From positions 2,064,912 to 2,128,911 of the forward strand of contig VXAZ01005475.1 of NCBI GenBank assembly GCA_013399875.1: a stretch of 64,000 nt of DNA, in the 5' to 3' direction. This DNA comes from Gymnorhina tibicen (Eukaryota; Chordata; Aves; Passeriformes; Artamidae). The notes beneath the pieces were generated by a model. The model saw only the letters and a list, made by a program, of their open reading frames with translations. It had not been told where the DNA came from and ran no database searches. How positions within the stretch are numbered: the stretch's first letter is position 1; each line of letters starts with the position of its first letter. The translations under genes were made by a program, and so were the position numbers. Below are positions 51,602-64,000 of this stretch, piece by piece.

Positions 51602-51721
51602 GTACATGACAGATGGAGGACTCAACCTATATACAAGAAGTCTGAACCGAATACCAGACCTCGCTGCCTCTCGAGATGTCATCCAGAGAGGGGTTCATGA
51701 CGTGACTGTGGATGCTGACAG
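51602..51721 (+). CDS. NAV3: NAV3 coding exon: YMTDGGLNLYTRSL to VTVDAD
   Basis: This 120-bp exon enters and leaves in phase 2. It encodes YMTDGGLNLYTRSLNRIPDL, then AASRDVIQRGVHDVTVDAD before a split Ser codon. With the split Gly it gives GYMTDGG, a second copy of the GYMSDG motif of the preceding exon. Human NAV3 has LYTRSLNRIPDTATSRDIIQ at this point. The donor is ACAG|GTAACA. The next expected residues (WDDSSSVSSG) are not found further on in the window. Confidence 0.97.
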
Positions 51722-54700
51722 GTAACAGTGCTTTGCTAAGTAAAAACCTGTTTGAGCTTTATAAATATTTTGCGTCCTTCACACTCGCTAAAGTATCACA
51801 TAAGGAATAGGAAGAGAAAGCAAGCTCCTGAGGCTGCGAGGTTTCTGAGCACCCAAAATAGCAATTACCACAATGAGCAGGGAAAAAAAGAAAATTTCTC
51901 ATATGGGAAGGACACTTAGGAAGAACTTTTTGTTGAAGATGTAAGAGAAAATATGAAGAAGCCCACACCTCATATGCAATCTTGAACTTTTGAAATGGGA
52001 CATGATTTTTACACGTTGCCTTAACAATTGATGAGCAAATGGAAAATTCTCATGGTCTCTAGGCAGCAGACAGCTTGTGTGTGCCTGATGACGTGGTTCA
52101 AAACACGCATTTGGATTTGGCTGGAACTAGAACTATAGTCTTGCCCACCTGTTTTGCCCTTTGCAAGTATCAGAAGAAGGCAGTACTGGCAGGTAGGGAG
52201 AAGTGAAAATTGGGTCTCTGTCCCATTGTCTGTGCGGTGTGAAAAACGAAACAACTCCATCCTGCCCTTATAGATGGGTGTGAGCATAAAAACATGCTCC
52301 AACTAGTGTGTCTGTTTCTTTTCCTTAAGCTTAAAGTAGATTCATATTGGTGGCTTGTATCCACATCTGAGAAATAAAAATTCATAACCCAGCTTTTGCA
52401 GAACCCGGAGCTGTCAGCTCTGAGGTTTTGGTCAGACCATCACAGAGATAAGGAACAGCTGAGAAATTTGGCAGTCTAAAATTTTATGGAGTCGATTTGC
52501 GTGCCCTCTTTTTAAAATCAAGTTTCTTTTAGGAAAAGAAAAATGTATTTAATCACAAAGGGAGAAAAGGTTCATGGAGTGGTTCTGGTTTCATAAACCC
52601 AGCAAATTAGTTGAAGAATTCTAGGATATTTACCTAGGTATGATATAATTTTTGCTTTTCACATTTTCTGATGAAAATATGCCTGTTACAGAGATCAGGA
52701 ATAGTCTGCATTAGTGAAACAGTGCAAGCAATGCATCATTGGGACATAAAGGACATAAAGGGACATAATTTTCATCTAGCAAACCAGTTATGTAATAAAG
52801 AAGGTTGCTTTAGCTGACATCAGAGCATTTGATGACCTTGCAGAAAAGCCCTATTTTAGATAGAAATTCAAATGAACATGGCTAGGTTCTTTGGAATGCA
52901 AGCATTGACGTGATGCAAAGACCAGAGAAAGTGTACAGTAGGCGTTTAAGAAAATAATTTGGGTAGAACTCAGGCAGTAACAGAAGGAGAAAATGAGAAA
53001 TGAGATGTGGGCAGGAGGGACTTTTGTGGAGCTTTGTATGTGAGAACAGGAACCTTATGCTCGAAGTGAGAGAGAGGGTGGAAAATTTGGAGGCTGGCAG
53101 TCATGTAATTAGAGAATGTCGCTAGTGCCCACATTTTTGTATGTCTCTCTCTTTTTTTTCCCCTGGGAGTGAAGTTATTAGAGCTCTTCCCACCACGCAA
53201 TATTCACACCCAGGTTTCAAACCATGCAGATATCCCCTGGGGAAGAATAAAAAAAAAGGAGATCCGAAATAAGGGATTTTTAACTTTTTCTTAGTATTCC
53301 TCAAGTTCTAGATGCCACTCAAACACTGGATGCTTATTTGTGTTAATGTATGTTTGTTCTGTACAGTGTGCAGGTACATACATATTTTGCAGAGTCTATC
53401 ATCTACAAATGTGAAGTAGAACTTACTTCAAGTAACAACTGCTTTCCCTTACACAAAGAAAGAAACCTGGATTCCCGTGTTCTTCCAGACCCTCTAAATG
53501 AGGTTTCATGGAATATACTATGTCAACATTTAATTAAAAGGTTTGTTATAATGCACAGGCATGAGGTATCTAAATTATTGCTATTCAGATAATTTTGGCA
53601 TTCCGTGACCTTTCCATACTTTATTTTTACAAACTTAATCATTCTTTGTGGACATAGGGTGGAGGTTTTTTTATGTATAAGTGTATGTTATTCCTTGCAA
53701 AAGCAACAGTTGTTTAGGAAGTGTAACATGTAAATATTGTAATGAGTTCTGATGATAATAAAACACATGCTTACCAAAATTGGTTTCAAAAAACCTGTGG
53801 TAAGTATAAAAAATTGTTTATGATGATCTTCAACAATGTGTGCCACATTTATGATACGAAGTCAGGTAGAAAAAGCAATAGAGATTGCTGAGACTTTGGC
53901 AGGGTAAGTTTTGGTCCTTCACAACAGTGTGGGTACCTAGGTTTTCATCAAATCTCACATAGCCTTTTAGAACATTTTTTTCCTACTCTGAACAAAAAAT
54001 AATAGGGTTTGTGTCACAGCTTCAAGGTATGCCTTGCCACTGGTATGATGAACTTCTGTGAAAGAGGATTATTCTCCTCACTGTCACCCCTGTAGACATG
54101 TGAAGGACATATGCATTTTCTCTGTGGTATCGTTAGTATAAACCTTTTTCATAATTGATATGATCTGCCCTTGCCTTTCTGTTGTAAAGGACTCTGTTGG
54201 CATCTCTTTTCAGGCAGAAAATAAATTATATGCTGCAAATATCTGATTTACATTAGCAAGCAGGAGAGAAGTTTGGTATTTTTGTCCATTACTAGAGGCA
54301 GCATCTTTTGCTGACAGCAATCCCATGTTCATGAAAACTCAACCTGGGTTTTCTCTGACAATTTAAATTGTAGCTTCTGCTTGTATTTTAAAACTTTTTG
54401 TCTTTATGAGCTGGCAGTACAGTATTCTTTAGAGATGTGGGCTGATATCTCTAAGAGTAATGCCGTTTCTGGTAAATTTATATTTTCAGACTGATTCTCA
54501 TTTCATGGATAACAAAAAAGACAAGCGGGTCCCCAGTGTGATGACACTCTAAATTGGTTCAGCTAGCACCTGCATCTCCACATCTTCCCAAAAAGCAAAG
54601 GATTGAAGGATCACCATATGGAAACCTAGCCTGAGAGAGCTCATCCTGATAATAACATTAAATTGCTCTTTGAACATCTTCATAAAAAGTTAAATTCATG

Positions 54701-57700
54701 AATTTGACATAAACCAAGGCTTAAGCTTTGCTTGCATACTGCTCTGTAAAGCACATTGGTGCAGAAAGCAAACTTGCTTGTTCTGGGCAAGGAATTGTAA
54801 AGGCTGAAGGGACACTGGCAGCATCAGATGTCAAAAATTGTTTCATTCTTTTTAAAATTTTTTTCTTAATTTGGACTCCTTTTTTTTTCTTTTAATAAAT
54901 GCCTATTCCTTCTAATTTATCTTGCTTCAGTTACCATAAGAAATTAATCAGAGAGGAAGACAGATTTTCTGCATCAGGTATAACATGGGATGTGGCTAAG
55001 AGAGTTCTCAGTGGTATGATATTACATTTCATTTATTGTCCTGTCTACTTCCTCTACAGTCTAGCATTTGCCTTCTGGGACTTTTAGAGGGAGTATTTGA
55101 GGAACATTCTTGGAGTTCAAAACCTTTTTCAAAGTAAGATGAGCCAAAAGAGATTAGATATAAACACACAAATGAATTATGTTCTTCGGAAGAATAAGGT
55201 TTATTGCAAGTAAGTTGTAATGTTTCCAAACCACCCTGTGATGTTCGTGAAAACTGTTAGGGAAGTTTAAAGTAAGCCCTATTAGAAGGGAATATAGCTC
55301 CACTGAGTTGAAACATTGTCCTTCCACTCCCTATACCTGCAGAATTTAGTGCAGTGCGTCATAAGCCACAGTTTTCTTCACCGTGGTCAGTCAACACAGG
55401 TTGTACAACCACTTTCCCCTCACATCACTTGAATGCAGTATTCTTTCTTTTTCACCTTTGCTTTGGATGAAACCTAAAGCTTTAAAGTTTATGCTGCTTA
55501 GTGTGCTTCTCTCATGACCCACTTCAGCTATTTTGCGTTGCATTGAATCTGAGCCCCGGTAATACAGTGTTCTTATGCATAAGGAGTCTCTCAAATGCTT
55601 CCACCATCTGTCACATGTGCAGAAGATTTGGCAGTTATCTCAGACTAGCTCAGGCTGCCTGTTTGTTCTCAGCCAAACCATAATCACCATAATACATTAT
55701 TAATTATAATAAAATAATTCCAGATTTTGCCTGTAGTTTATTAACCAACTTCCTGTATGAATGACTATAAGTCTTCTTCTGGTGTTTGTCTAAGTAGATG
55801 AGCCTTGAGTTGGAATACTGTGCTTTTGAAAAAGGAACTTTTCCAGAGTTCACAGAGGCACTGAACTGGGAGCTCTGTTTCATAGGGTTGGTTGTATTAG
55901 AAAAGTCTGAGACATCATGAACAGTATCTTAAAATGGAATTCAGTGCCTGTTCACATATTGTACAGTTCTAGAAGCACATTGAAATTTCTGGTGTCATTT
56001 GGAATTGACCCCATTGGGACGTTGCTGAACGGAGGGGCATACTTTACGTTTTGCCTTTCTATCCAGTGATTCTGTGTGATGTGTATTTCATCACTGTACT
56101 AATACTGTGCTTCCCGCTACGTATCTCTGCAGTTTGGTATCGATGTGACCATTGTTCTGCCGAGTTGCAACTATTACCTGTTCAGTTTGCTGCTTCTGGT
56201 TGCAGAGCAGGATTTACTATGGATAAAGGAAATTGAACAGCATTGAACCATTCACTGTCTGCACACATTCAGCCCTCTACCCTTCTCTTTGTCTGCCAAC
56301 ATTTCAGGTCTCTCCAACACTGGGGACCTGTGTCTATGGCAATAAATACAAGTATCCATCCCATAGATATGAAGATATAAATAATAAAACATAAAACCAG
56401 ATCTGCCTTCTTCTTGCTGTTTAAGACTTCCTTGGGAAAAATTGAGTTTTGCTGTAAAACTGCACTGTATAGGCAGGCTTCCAAAATCTTTGCATCTGCC
56501 TTCACCACTCAGTATGCCTGTGACTGTTATTCTGTTCATAGTCTAAAAAAAGTCATTGTAGACCTGAAAGCCAGCATGGTTCATATAGTTATGTGATCTG
56601 CTATAATTTTCCTGGTTGTGATTTTACAGTGTTAGTAAGTTCTTGGGATATTGAAATAATTTTAAGTATCTATACCTCACTGTTTTTGCAGTTACTATTC
56701 AAATACCTATAGAAGCCGTAATTATGGAATCTCTCTTGTGAAGCAATTTAAATTTTAAAGTGTTTTTACTATTATTGTTCTCTTCTATACTTTTAATCTT
56801 CTCTAATTTCTTTTCACAGCTGTTGCTGTTAACATTTCCCACCATTTACTTTTTTATTATTCTCAAATGATCCTGCATTTTCGTAGTCTCTGGTGTAAAT
56901 CTTTCCTCATCTTGGCATCTGCTACACTATCAAGAAAGTTACTAGTTAGAAGTATCTATTTCAATGTGTATCTCAGCTTTTATTTTTTCTGCGTATGGAT
57001 GCTAAATTTAAGTACCTAAAGCATAAATATGTGTGTATCCTTGCATGAAGGGCAGAATAATTGTGTCGAAAGGAGCACTCCTGTTGTTTTGGCTCATTAT
57101 GTTTTTAAGTATTCAGAATTCTTTAAGGATGAATTCCTTATTTTCTAAAGCATAATGAGAAATAAATTTTTCAGTAATATGATTTTGCACAGCATTATTA
57201 ATTTAGAAGGAATGTTATTTGAATTAGTACAATTTGTTTCTGGTCATGCTTTCAGAAGTCAGGATTTGGACAACATAAAATAAGCAAAGAAACTGGACTT
57301 TGATCTCATTTTGTGAAGTTCACCCTTCCTTACTTGCTTTAAACATCTACTGTAATTGCCCATAGAACCAAAAACCAAAACACGGAAACATTTACCAGCT
57401 GTGTGGTTTTAGGTTCAGATACTATATTAATATCTGTGACATAAACAAACTGCAGTGTTAGCATGCTGTCATTAGTGTGTTAAACTGTCATGATCCTGCA
57501 ACATCATGTCTGCAGACACCATTTTTTGCACCCAGCTTACATAAGAAAATTACAATCAGAAAAGGCAAATGTGAATGGCAGATGTTTACCTTAAAACAAG
57601 ACCAGGCTGCAAATGACAAATTAAGTTTTCTCTTTTTAAAATTTTTATTAAGTGGCAGAAAGAGGGACAACTAGTTTTCAGTTTAGCTTAAAGAGGAATT

Positions 57701-60700
57701 AATAGAAATAAGTTTTTAAACTTTCGTGGGAATACAAGCCAATTGCATTCTCATGCAATGCTAAATGAGCTGAGTATAGAGTTTCCTGTAGGTTCGTTGA
57801 GCCTAGGGCTGGCTCTTTACAAATGATATGTATAATACACATATAATACTCTCATAAAGGTACTTTTTAAGAGTGGATGGTGCGGATGGAAATGCAGTCT
57901 GTTGGCATTCATTACTTCTGCTTATTTCAAAATTTGGTTTAATACTTTAAAATTATTTGAAGTGAGGTAGGATTTTATCTTTTATTAACAGATTTCTAAT
58001 ACTCCACTCCAGGCAAAATGTAGATGGTTTATTTTGATTGCAATCTACTTCTGAAGAGAGTATCAAGGTACTTAATAAGAGCTTTCCAAGACTCAGCTTA
58101 CAGTTTCAGCAGCAGCAACATTTTGGTCCACCACTGTACATCATTGTTACCAGCAAAGACTACTGTACTGCCTCTTTGTATTAGAACAAAACATGGGTAG
58201 CAAGATTTAAGTCATTAACCAAAATACACCAGGCTCAAATATAAAATTAAAGGACTTGAATTGCCCATGTGATACATATTTGAGTCCTGAAGTCAAGAAA
58301 CAAATTAATTTCTTTAAAATGTCTTGATTTGTTTGATGGCTGGAGGAGACAAATATTGTCATTTTATTCTCCTGCATGGCTATTTTTAAAAAATCATATT
58401 GAAACTTGTAATAAAATAGGTGCAATTGATATTAGAGTTCTAACATTAACAAGCATGTAGTGTTTTAGACAGAAGCCTCATAAAACTGTATATAAAAATA
58501 CTGATTTTGATGATTTATTATTAGAGATAAAGCAGCTCATGATTGCTAAGCTGTCTTTTGTTCTAAATTGCTTCAGGGATACTTCTTTTTTAGTTAAGTC
58601 ATTTTTTAGAGAACTGTTTTTATAATAGCTACATTCCAGACTGAGGTAGTTGCATGCTTATCAAACTAAACATATGAATTACAAGAACAATCCAATTAAC
58701 CCTGTCATGGAAAGCAGTTAATTTGTAGCATTATAAAAATCCTTTGCCTTGGATTTATCAGGTATAAGTTTATTTAAAATAAAATATGGATTTGGCCACT
58801 TCTAGCAGACCTCTAGAATAATGAGAAATAGGTAAAAAGGGAGAGCCCCATCATGATGCACCTTTTACACTCATGAGATGTTAGGAGAAAGGGGTTAAGT
58901 GAACTGTTCAGCCGGCTACTTGCTGTTGTTTTTTACAGGTGGAAAAAATAGGTAAGTGAAAGGAAGAATAAATTTAAGTTAAGCTAAACATCTAAAGTGT
59001 GAGTGCACTTCGCTGCTCAGGCTGTAGGGCTGCTTACAGTGCTCAAGAGGAAAATTGAAAGGTTTTGACTCCTTCCTTTTCAATGTGCTGTTCTTGGAAC
59101 AAAACAGTGCTAGTCTGTGCTGGGCCTCCAGGAAAACAGTGATGTTCAATACATTTTGGAATTGAAACTGCATTGCAAGGTAACTTTATCACTAGCGGTT
59201 AAAAAAAGATAGTTGGAATCCAGATGAAACCTGGTCATGCATTATCTATGATTAAATAAAATTAAAAGAAGCATGTATCTAAAGCTGTGCAGGTTAAAAA
59301 ACATGGGAGCCTTTTATTTTCCTTGAAAAAGAAATAGACTTTGAACACTGTAGGCTGGCTAAAGACCATGTTCAAAGGGAGAGAGCATGAAGGGAAAGCT
59401 GGGAAGAATACCACATGGCTGAAAACCTGCCAGCCAGTGCATAGCATACCCTGTGCTGCAGGCTGCCTGCTGTGGAGCACAACATGTGTTAACCTTTCCT
59501 TTTGGGAAAAAAAAAAAATCCCTCCATTTGCTTGTATCAACATTTTACTTATAAATCTTAACTATGTCACCTCTGGGTCTTCTTTTGATGGAGAGAGGAA
59601 AAGACAAGCCTCCCTCATCAATCTGTTCTCCAAGCAGTGTTGTGGAGGCTTCCTGCCCCCCTTGAGCCCCTTGTGACAACCTCAGCTCCACACAGGGAAA
59701 TGTTTGGTGCAGCAATATGCTAGGAGTTTGTTTTCTTTTGAAGTTACAGCACTAATCTCATCTGTATCTAATTGTTAAAATATTAAGTCTTCAAAGATTT
59801 CCTTTGTAAACAAAAGATTGTCATAACAATTTAAGCAGGATCAGATGTGTAGATTTAAAGAGTGAAACCCTCAATGAATTCTACAGAAGTTTTTTTTGCA
59901 AAAGGATACAATATATTTATAATTCAAAACTGCTTAGTGGACTGAATAATCTAAAATAATCTAAAATACATTATTTGATTCTGATTTTAAAACCAGATTT
60001 ACCTAATTAAATTTACCTTAATAAAAAACCTTTTAATCTCTTACCTACATGCATTAACTTTAATTTCTAATGTACTAAACTTTCCCTTTTATTCCTTTTG
60101 AATACATTATGCTCCAGTATGTTTCATACTGCAGAATAGACCATAAAATGGCTGCTAACCTTATCAACTGCTGTGTATGTAAATTAATGAAAGCAAAAAT
60201 TGTTTACTGCAGTTTAAATACATGTGTAGTGTTTGAAATAATTGCATTGCCCTGAGAAATAAAATAACTGTTAGAACAGGTGTTAGTCATTCCTCAAAGT
60301 GTTTTATCTAGAAACAAATCTTATTGATATAAGGTAATGTCTTTTATGTTTAAATACCCAACAGTTTTTGATCAGACACTAGGTAGACTGATTTAAAAGT
60401 GAAATTAGGGTATTTCAAATGGATAGGATTTCAATCAGTTTCTGGAAAAGAAACAACAGAGTCAGAAAACACCAAGTTATATATTGCATATCTTCCAAGA
60501 GTTTATCAATGAACAGACTCATACTGATAGCCAGGACCTAAAAGCTGAAAATTTTTTGATTCAAACTAGAAATGCACACACAATTTTAATAGCGTCGTGA
60601 ACTTTGGGAACAAGATATGAGGAATAAAGGTGCTTCATTTTTTAAAATCAAACCTATATCTTTCTCTAAGATATTTGTTTACTGATTTAAATACTAAAGT

Positions 60701-63700
60701 AGACAAAATTTAAAGAGTGGTCTGGGGTGACTGGAGGACATGTAATGATTTCCGAGAAGCCAGAGATCAGCGAAGGTATAGAATCTTCATGACTCGTGAA
60801 TCACCATCTGGAGGCCCTTATATCTGTCAGCTGTACTGGGAACATCGCTAGACATCTAGCCTTTGGGTTATATTAGGATGAAACATAACTGTTTCAAAGA
60901 ATTAAAAAAATTAAAAGCTGGTGTATTTTCCTTTTAATTTTAAATAAAATAAATTCTAGTAGAGCACTGCAGTGAAGTGACAGCGTGTCACCCAGGGATA
61001 GTTCCTTAGTGGAGGGAGTTATCTTTCAAGGGTTTTTAGAATGTTTTTCCTAAAATGGAGTCTTTCTCCGTATATCAAAGTTATTGAAAGAGAAATCATC
61101 ATGGTTTTTCTCCTGGCTGAAGATTGATTCTTTTTCCTCTTTGAGTTAAAGTCATTCCCCTTCATGAAAAGAGTTGATTCAGTGTGCCACTTACGGCCTG
61201 AATCCTCTGATGATTAGCAAATAAATGAATTTGCTCTATTTTACAAGTCTTTTCCCTTTGTTCAGTACAGAAAGAAATTTATGATCCCACTTTTGTACAT
61301 CTTTATTTCTTTCTAATCATTTAAACTAATGATACCAGCCATACTCTTGAGAAATGGATTAATATCAAGTGGATAAACTGAATGCAAAATCATGTAGGAA
61401 AAAAAATTTTTACGTTATTATTTTTTTAAAATAATGTATGTTGACAAAGATAATTTAGAGCCTTCCAGATAAATTTTGAAACTTAATACCCTAACTAGAT
61501 TTTCAACAGCTATTTTCAATAAAATTATCTGCATATTTTCTTTTGAAATGTATCTTTTGGATTGGAAATGTTGGCAATTTTAAGATGACCGGGCTTGTGT
61601 GTACATGTGTCATTCCAGCAAGCCACTGAATTGTTGAGTAGTGGTAAGTGAGCCCCAATAACCCTGAATCAATTTCTGCAGCTTTCCAGTGTGGGCAGTA
61701 AGAACAGCCTACATCACAGAAAATTTATGATATATAGTTTATTAATTTTGGATTGCTGCCTTGGTGGTGTTTTGTCAGATTCTTGGACTTAGTGCAGCTA
61801 TTTGGTCCAAGTCAGCACAAAGGCAATAAATACTGAAGGTAGCTGATCAGCAATGCCACATGTAATTTTGGTTCTCAGTCAGTAGTGGGTTTGACTAATA
61901 CTTATTGAGGTAACCATAACAATTTCCTTTCACTCGCCATGACTCTGCTACAAGGAACAACTGAATAATGTGATATTTGCTGTCTTAAAGCTGCAAGCAT
62001 CTTCTTTAGCACACCTCACTCTGAAAACATTAACTGTTCTTGTTCCATAAAAGTAGCAGTGAATCCCAAATACAGAGTTCATTTCACTAAGTACTGAATT
62101 GCTAAAGGAATAAGGCTTTTTGAGCTTCTCTTTCAAGAAGATAACATTCAATTTCTGGGTTCACAGTTGTAGCCTTGCTATAGGTGACTATTAGCATGCC
62201 AAACTGCTATCAACACTTTTAACATTTTAAAATTAAAGAAAAAGATAAAAAATAGTGTCTTTTTCAGTAGATCAAAGGTTTTGGAAGAAATTTCCGTCTT
62301 GATGATATATCCTAAGTAACATTTAGAATTGATCACCAGCTGCAGCTTCTTATAAATATACTCTAACTAAAGGAAGCTCAGCATTTTTTGTGGATGACTC
62401 TTCTAGAAAATGAGTACTCCTTATAAAGTTATCTTTGAAAAGTGTCTTCTGCTTTCCAACCTCCTGTTCTGTTCCCCCTCCACCATCCATGTAATGGATA
62501 ACCCTAGAGGAAAAATTATAATGACATATATCCAGATTTTCACTTTATAAGAGAGCCCCTGTAAAATATTCTAGGTGTGGTATAAAGCAATCTAGTGGCT
62601 GCCTTACAGTACCTGAACAACCAAAGCTGCCCCTCATCAATCCCATGCTTAAAGAAGGTACAACAGGATATGAAGGCCTCTTTTTTTCACCTCTCTAGCA
62701 GCTGTGATGTATTAGACCAAATGTCTTATAAAAAAGGATCAATTGCCAGTGATATGCTAAGCATCATTTGTATAAGAGCAGAAAACAAAGGACAGTGTTT
62801 TTGTTTTTATGTGTACTAATTCCTATATTTGGAAGGAGACTAATCAAGGTTCCCAGTTAATTTCTTAGGAAATTCTCCTGTTTCTGCTACCAGTTTCTGA
62901 AAAAACACCTTCTCTTGTCTGAGTAGAAGTTTTGTGGGTTTAGTTCCTGGTGTTTCAGTTGTGTTTTGCCAGGGAGTTAGGATAAAAGCCTGAGATAAAT
63001 CCTAAGAAGACTAATCCAACTTAAGTATCTTACACCTGGTTTTATAGGATTTTTATTTGAAAACCTGAGCCTGGTTATCAAGAAATAAGTACCGTCTAAA
63101 AAGGAAAACTAGGAAAATTTAGGTAAAGTAAATAAGAATCTTTTGATTAAGAGAAGTGGGAATAGTAAGTAACCTAATAATTTCAGGATGGCTTACACTA
63201 TGGAGATTGAAAAGGTATAGATGAAAATAGATTTTCAGAGGACAGTGTTAAATCTTTACATGTTTACTATTCATCTTTTAGGCAAACAGAAATGTTCCTG
63301 AGTGAACTTTAAACAACTGAATCTTCCCCAGTTAGTTTTCTTCTATTTTACCTTTGACTGTTTTTCCAAAATATTGTTTGCAAATTGTGCCATAATGTAG
63401 AAGTTATGCTGAATGTGTTGTCAGGTCTTTTTGAATAGCACACGATTAGATTCAAGAGCTGGATGCTTAAGCTGTAGATTTAGCAAATTACTTTCTTTTT
63501 CATTTGACCCTGGAGAACTTCCTCAAGAGAAATTTGTGGATTAATCTACGTGTCGTAGAAAGCAGTATCTCTTTAAAGATACTCCGTTAACGTGAATGTT
63601 ACTCTTCTTCCCTGTCTTTTTCTACTTCTGATAGGAAAATAAACCCCATTATGTTGAACAACTATGATTTTAGAAGATGGGGAGCAATCTCATGAGAATA

Positions 63701-64000
63701 TTGTGGGTCTCTAATATATTGAAACAGCCTAACTTTTGCTATACGCATTTTACTACTCATTCCCCATGAAAAATGATGAAACAGCTCCTACACTTCCTCT
63801 CCGGTGCCTACCCTACATGCAATACTGTATTTGCTGTTCAGAGCTTCCCCAAAAGGATTTTATTAGCACACTCTAAATATTCTTTACAGTTCACCAAAAT
63901 GATTGAGTACTTTACTGAGAAGTTCTTCAAGAGGAGTATATGTTAAAAGGGCAGTCAGAAAGTGACCTGCTGGCTGGGCTAAACCTGGAGCAGGAAGCTT
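51722..64000 (+). other. NAV3: NAV3 intron, 5' part (more than 12.2 kb)
   Basis: I searched by eye for the following exon (expected to start with a WDDSSS-like reading) and did not find it, so this is taken as the beginning of a long intron. It has a 10-bp imperfect tandem repeat (52742-52769), a duplicated AATCTAAAAT unit (near 59945) and a short odd open frame (about 60713-60850). No recognisable CR1 copy is seen, in contrast to the other long introns. The rest is ordinary AT-rich sequence. Confidence 0.8.
52742..52769. repeat. Short tandem repeat, ~10-bp unit x3
   Basis: Three imperfect copies of GGACATAAAG follow one another in intron sequence. Confidence 0.75.

Noticed and set aside
53350..53592. 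80-codon plus-strand frame
   Set aside because: No recognisable domain or splice context; treated as chance intronic frame.
51722..64000. Next NAV3 exon (expected to start with a WDDSSS-like reading)
   Set aside because: Searched by eye for TGGGATGA/TGGGACGA following an AG acceptor; the only similar words are out of frame or lack a following Ser-rich reading.
1..64000. Prokaryotic-type systems, CRISPR arrays, operons or phage elements
   Set aside because: Spliced vertebrate gene structure throughout, no regularly spaced repeats and no dense coding; nothing in the window supports them.

Overview
The window is vertebrate nuclear DNA: AT-rich, intron-dominated, with short exons bounded by GT-AG splice sites and with CR1 retrotransposon fragments typical of birds and other reptiles. 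A SINE with a tRNA-Ile(AAT)-like head and a CR1-like tail at 38.3-38.4 kb resembles the passerine family TguSINE1, so a perching bird is the best guess. That taxonomic call rests on remembered consensus sequences, not on a search.

The whole window lies within one plus-strand gene, which I identify as NAV3 (neuron navigator 3), a large microtubule plus-end-associated protein with an N-terminal calponin-homology (CH) domain and a C-terminal AAA+ module. Eight consecutive coding exons can be placed: 208-385, 14001-14069, 16767-16906, 23818-24853, 32787-32902, 45932-46040, 47847-48230 and 51602-51721. Their splice phases agree at every junction and give 2,152 coding bases (716 whole codons plus split codons at both ends). 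They run from the end of the CH domain through the Ser/Pro/Lys-rich region, with three SxIP (EB-binding) motifs, to the GYMSDG/GYMTDG region. The first exons (most of the CH domain) lie upstream of the window; the coiled coils and AAA+ domain lie downstream. No exon is seen in the last 12.3 kb.

The most interesting object is an extra coding segment at 40797-41334, inside the 13-kb intron between the fifth and sixth placed exons. It opens with an ATG preceded by an in-frame stop, reads 179 codons, and ends at a strong GTAAGT donor in the same phase as the canonical upstream exon. Its protein resembles the N-terminal exon of the paralogue NAV1 (a KQKSLTNL motif near the start and an LGDLEQ motif just before the splice junction). 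I read it as an internal alternative first exon for a NAV3 isoform without the CH domain and without the three SxIP motifs.

The rest is intron: four recognisable CR1 fragments and one doubtful ancient one, one tRNA-derived SINE, one ancient MIR-like SINE, several short simple repeats, a GC-rich block around 37.6-38.8 kb, and one ambiguous base at 51256. No other protein-coding gene, functional RNA gene or prokaryotic-type system is supported.
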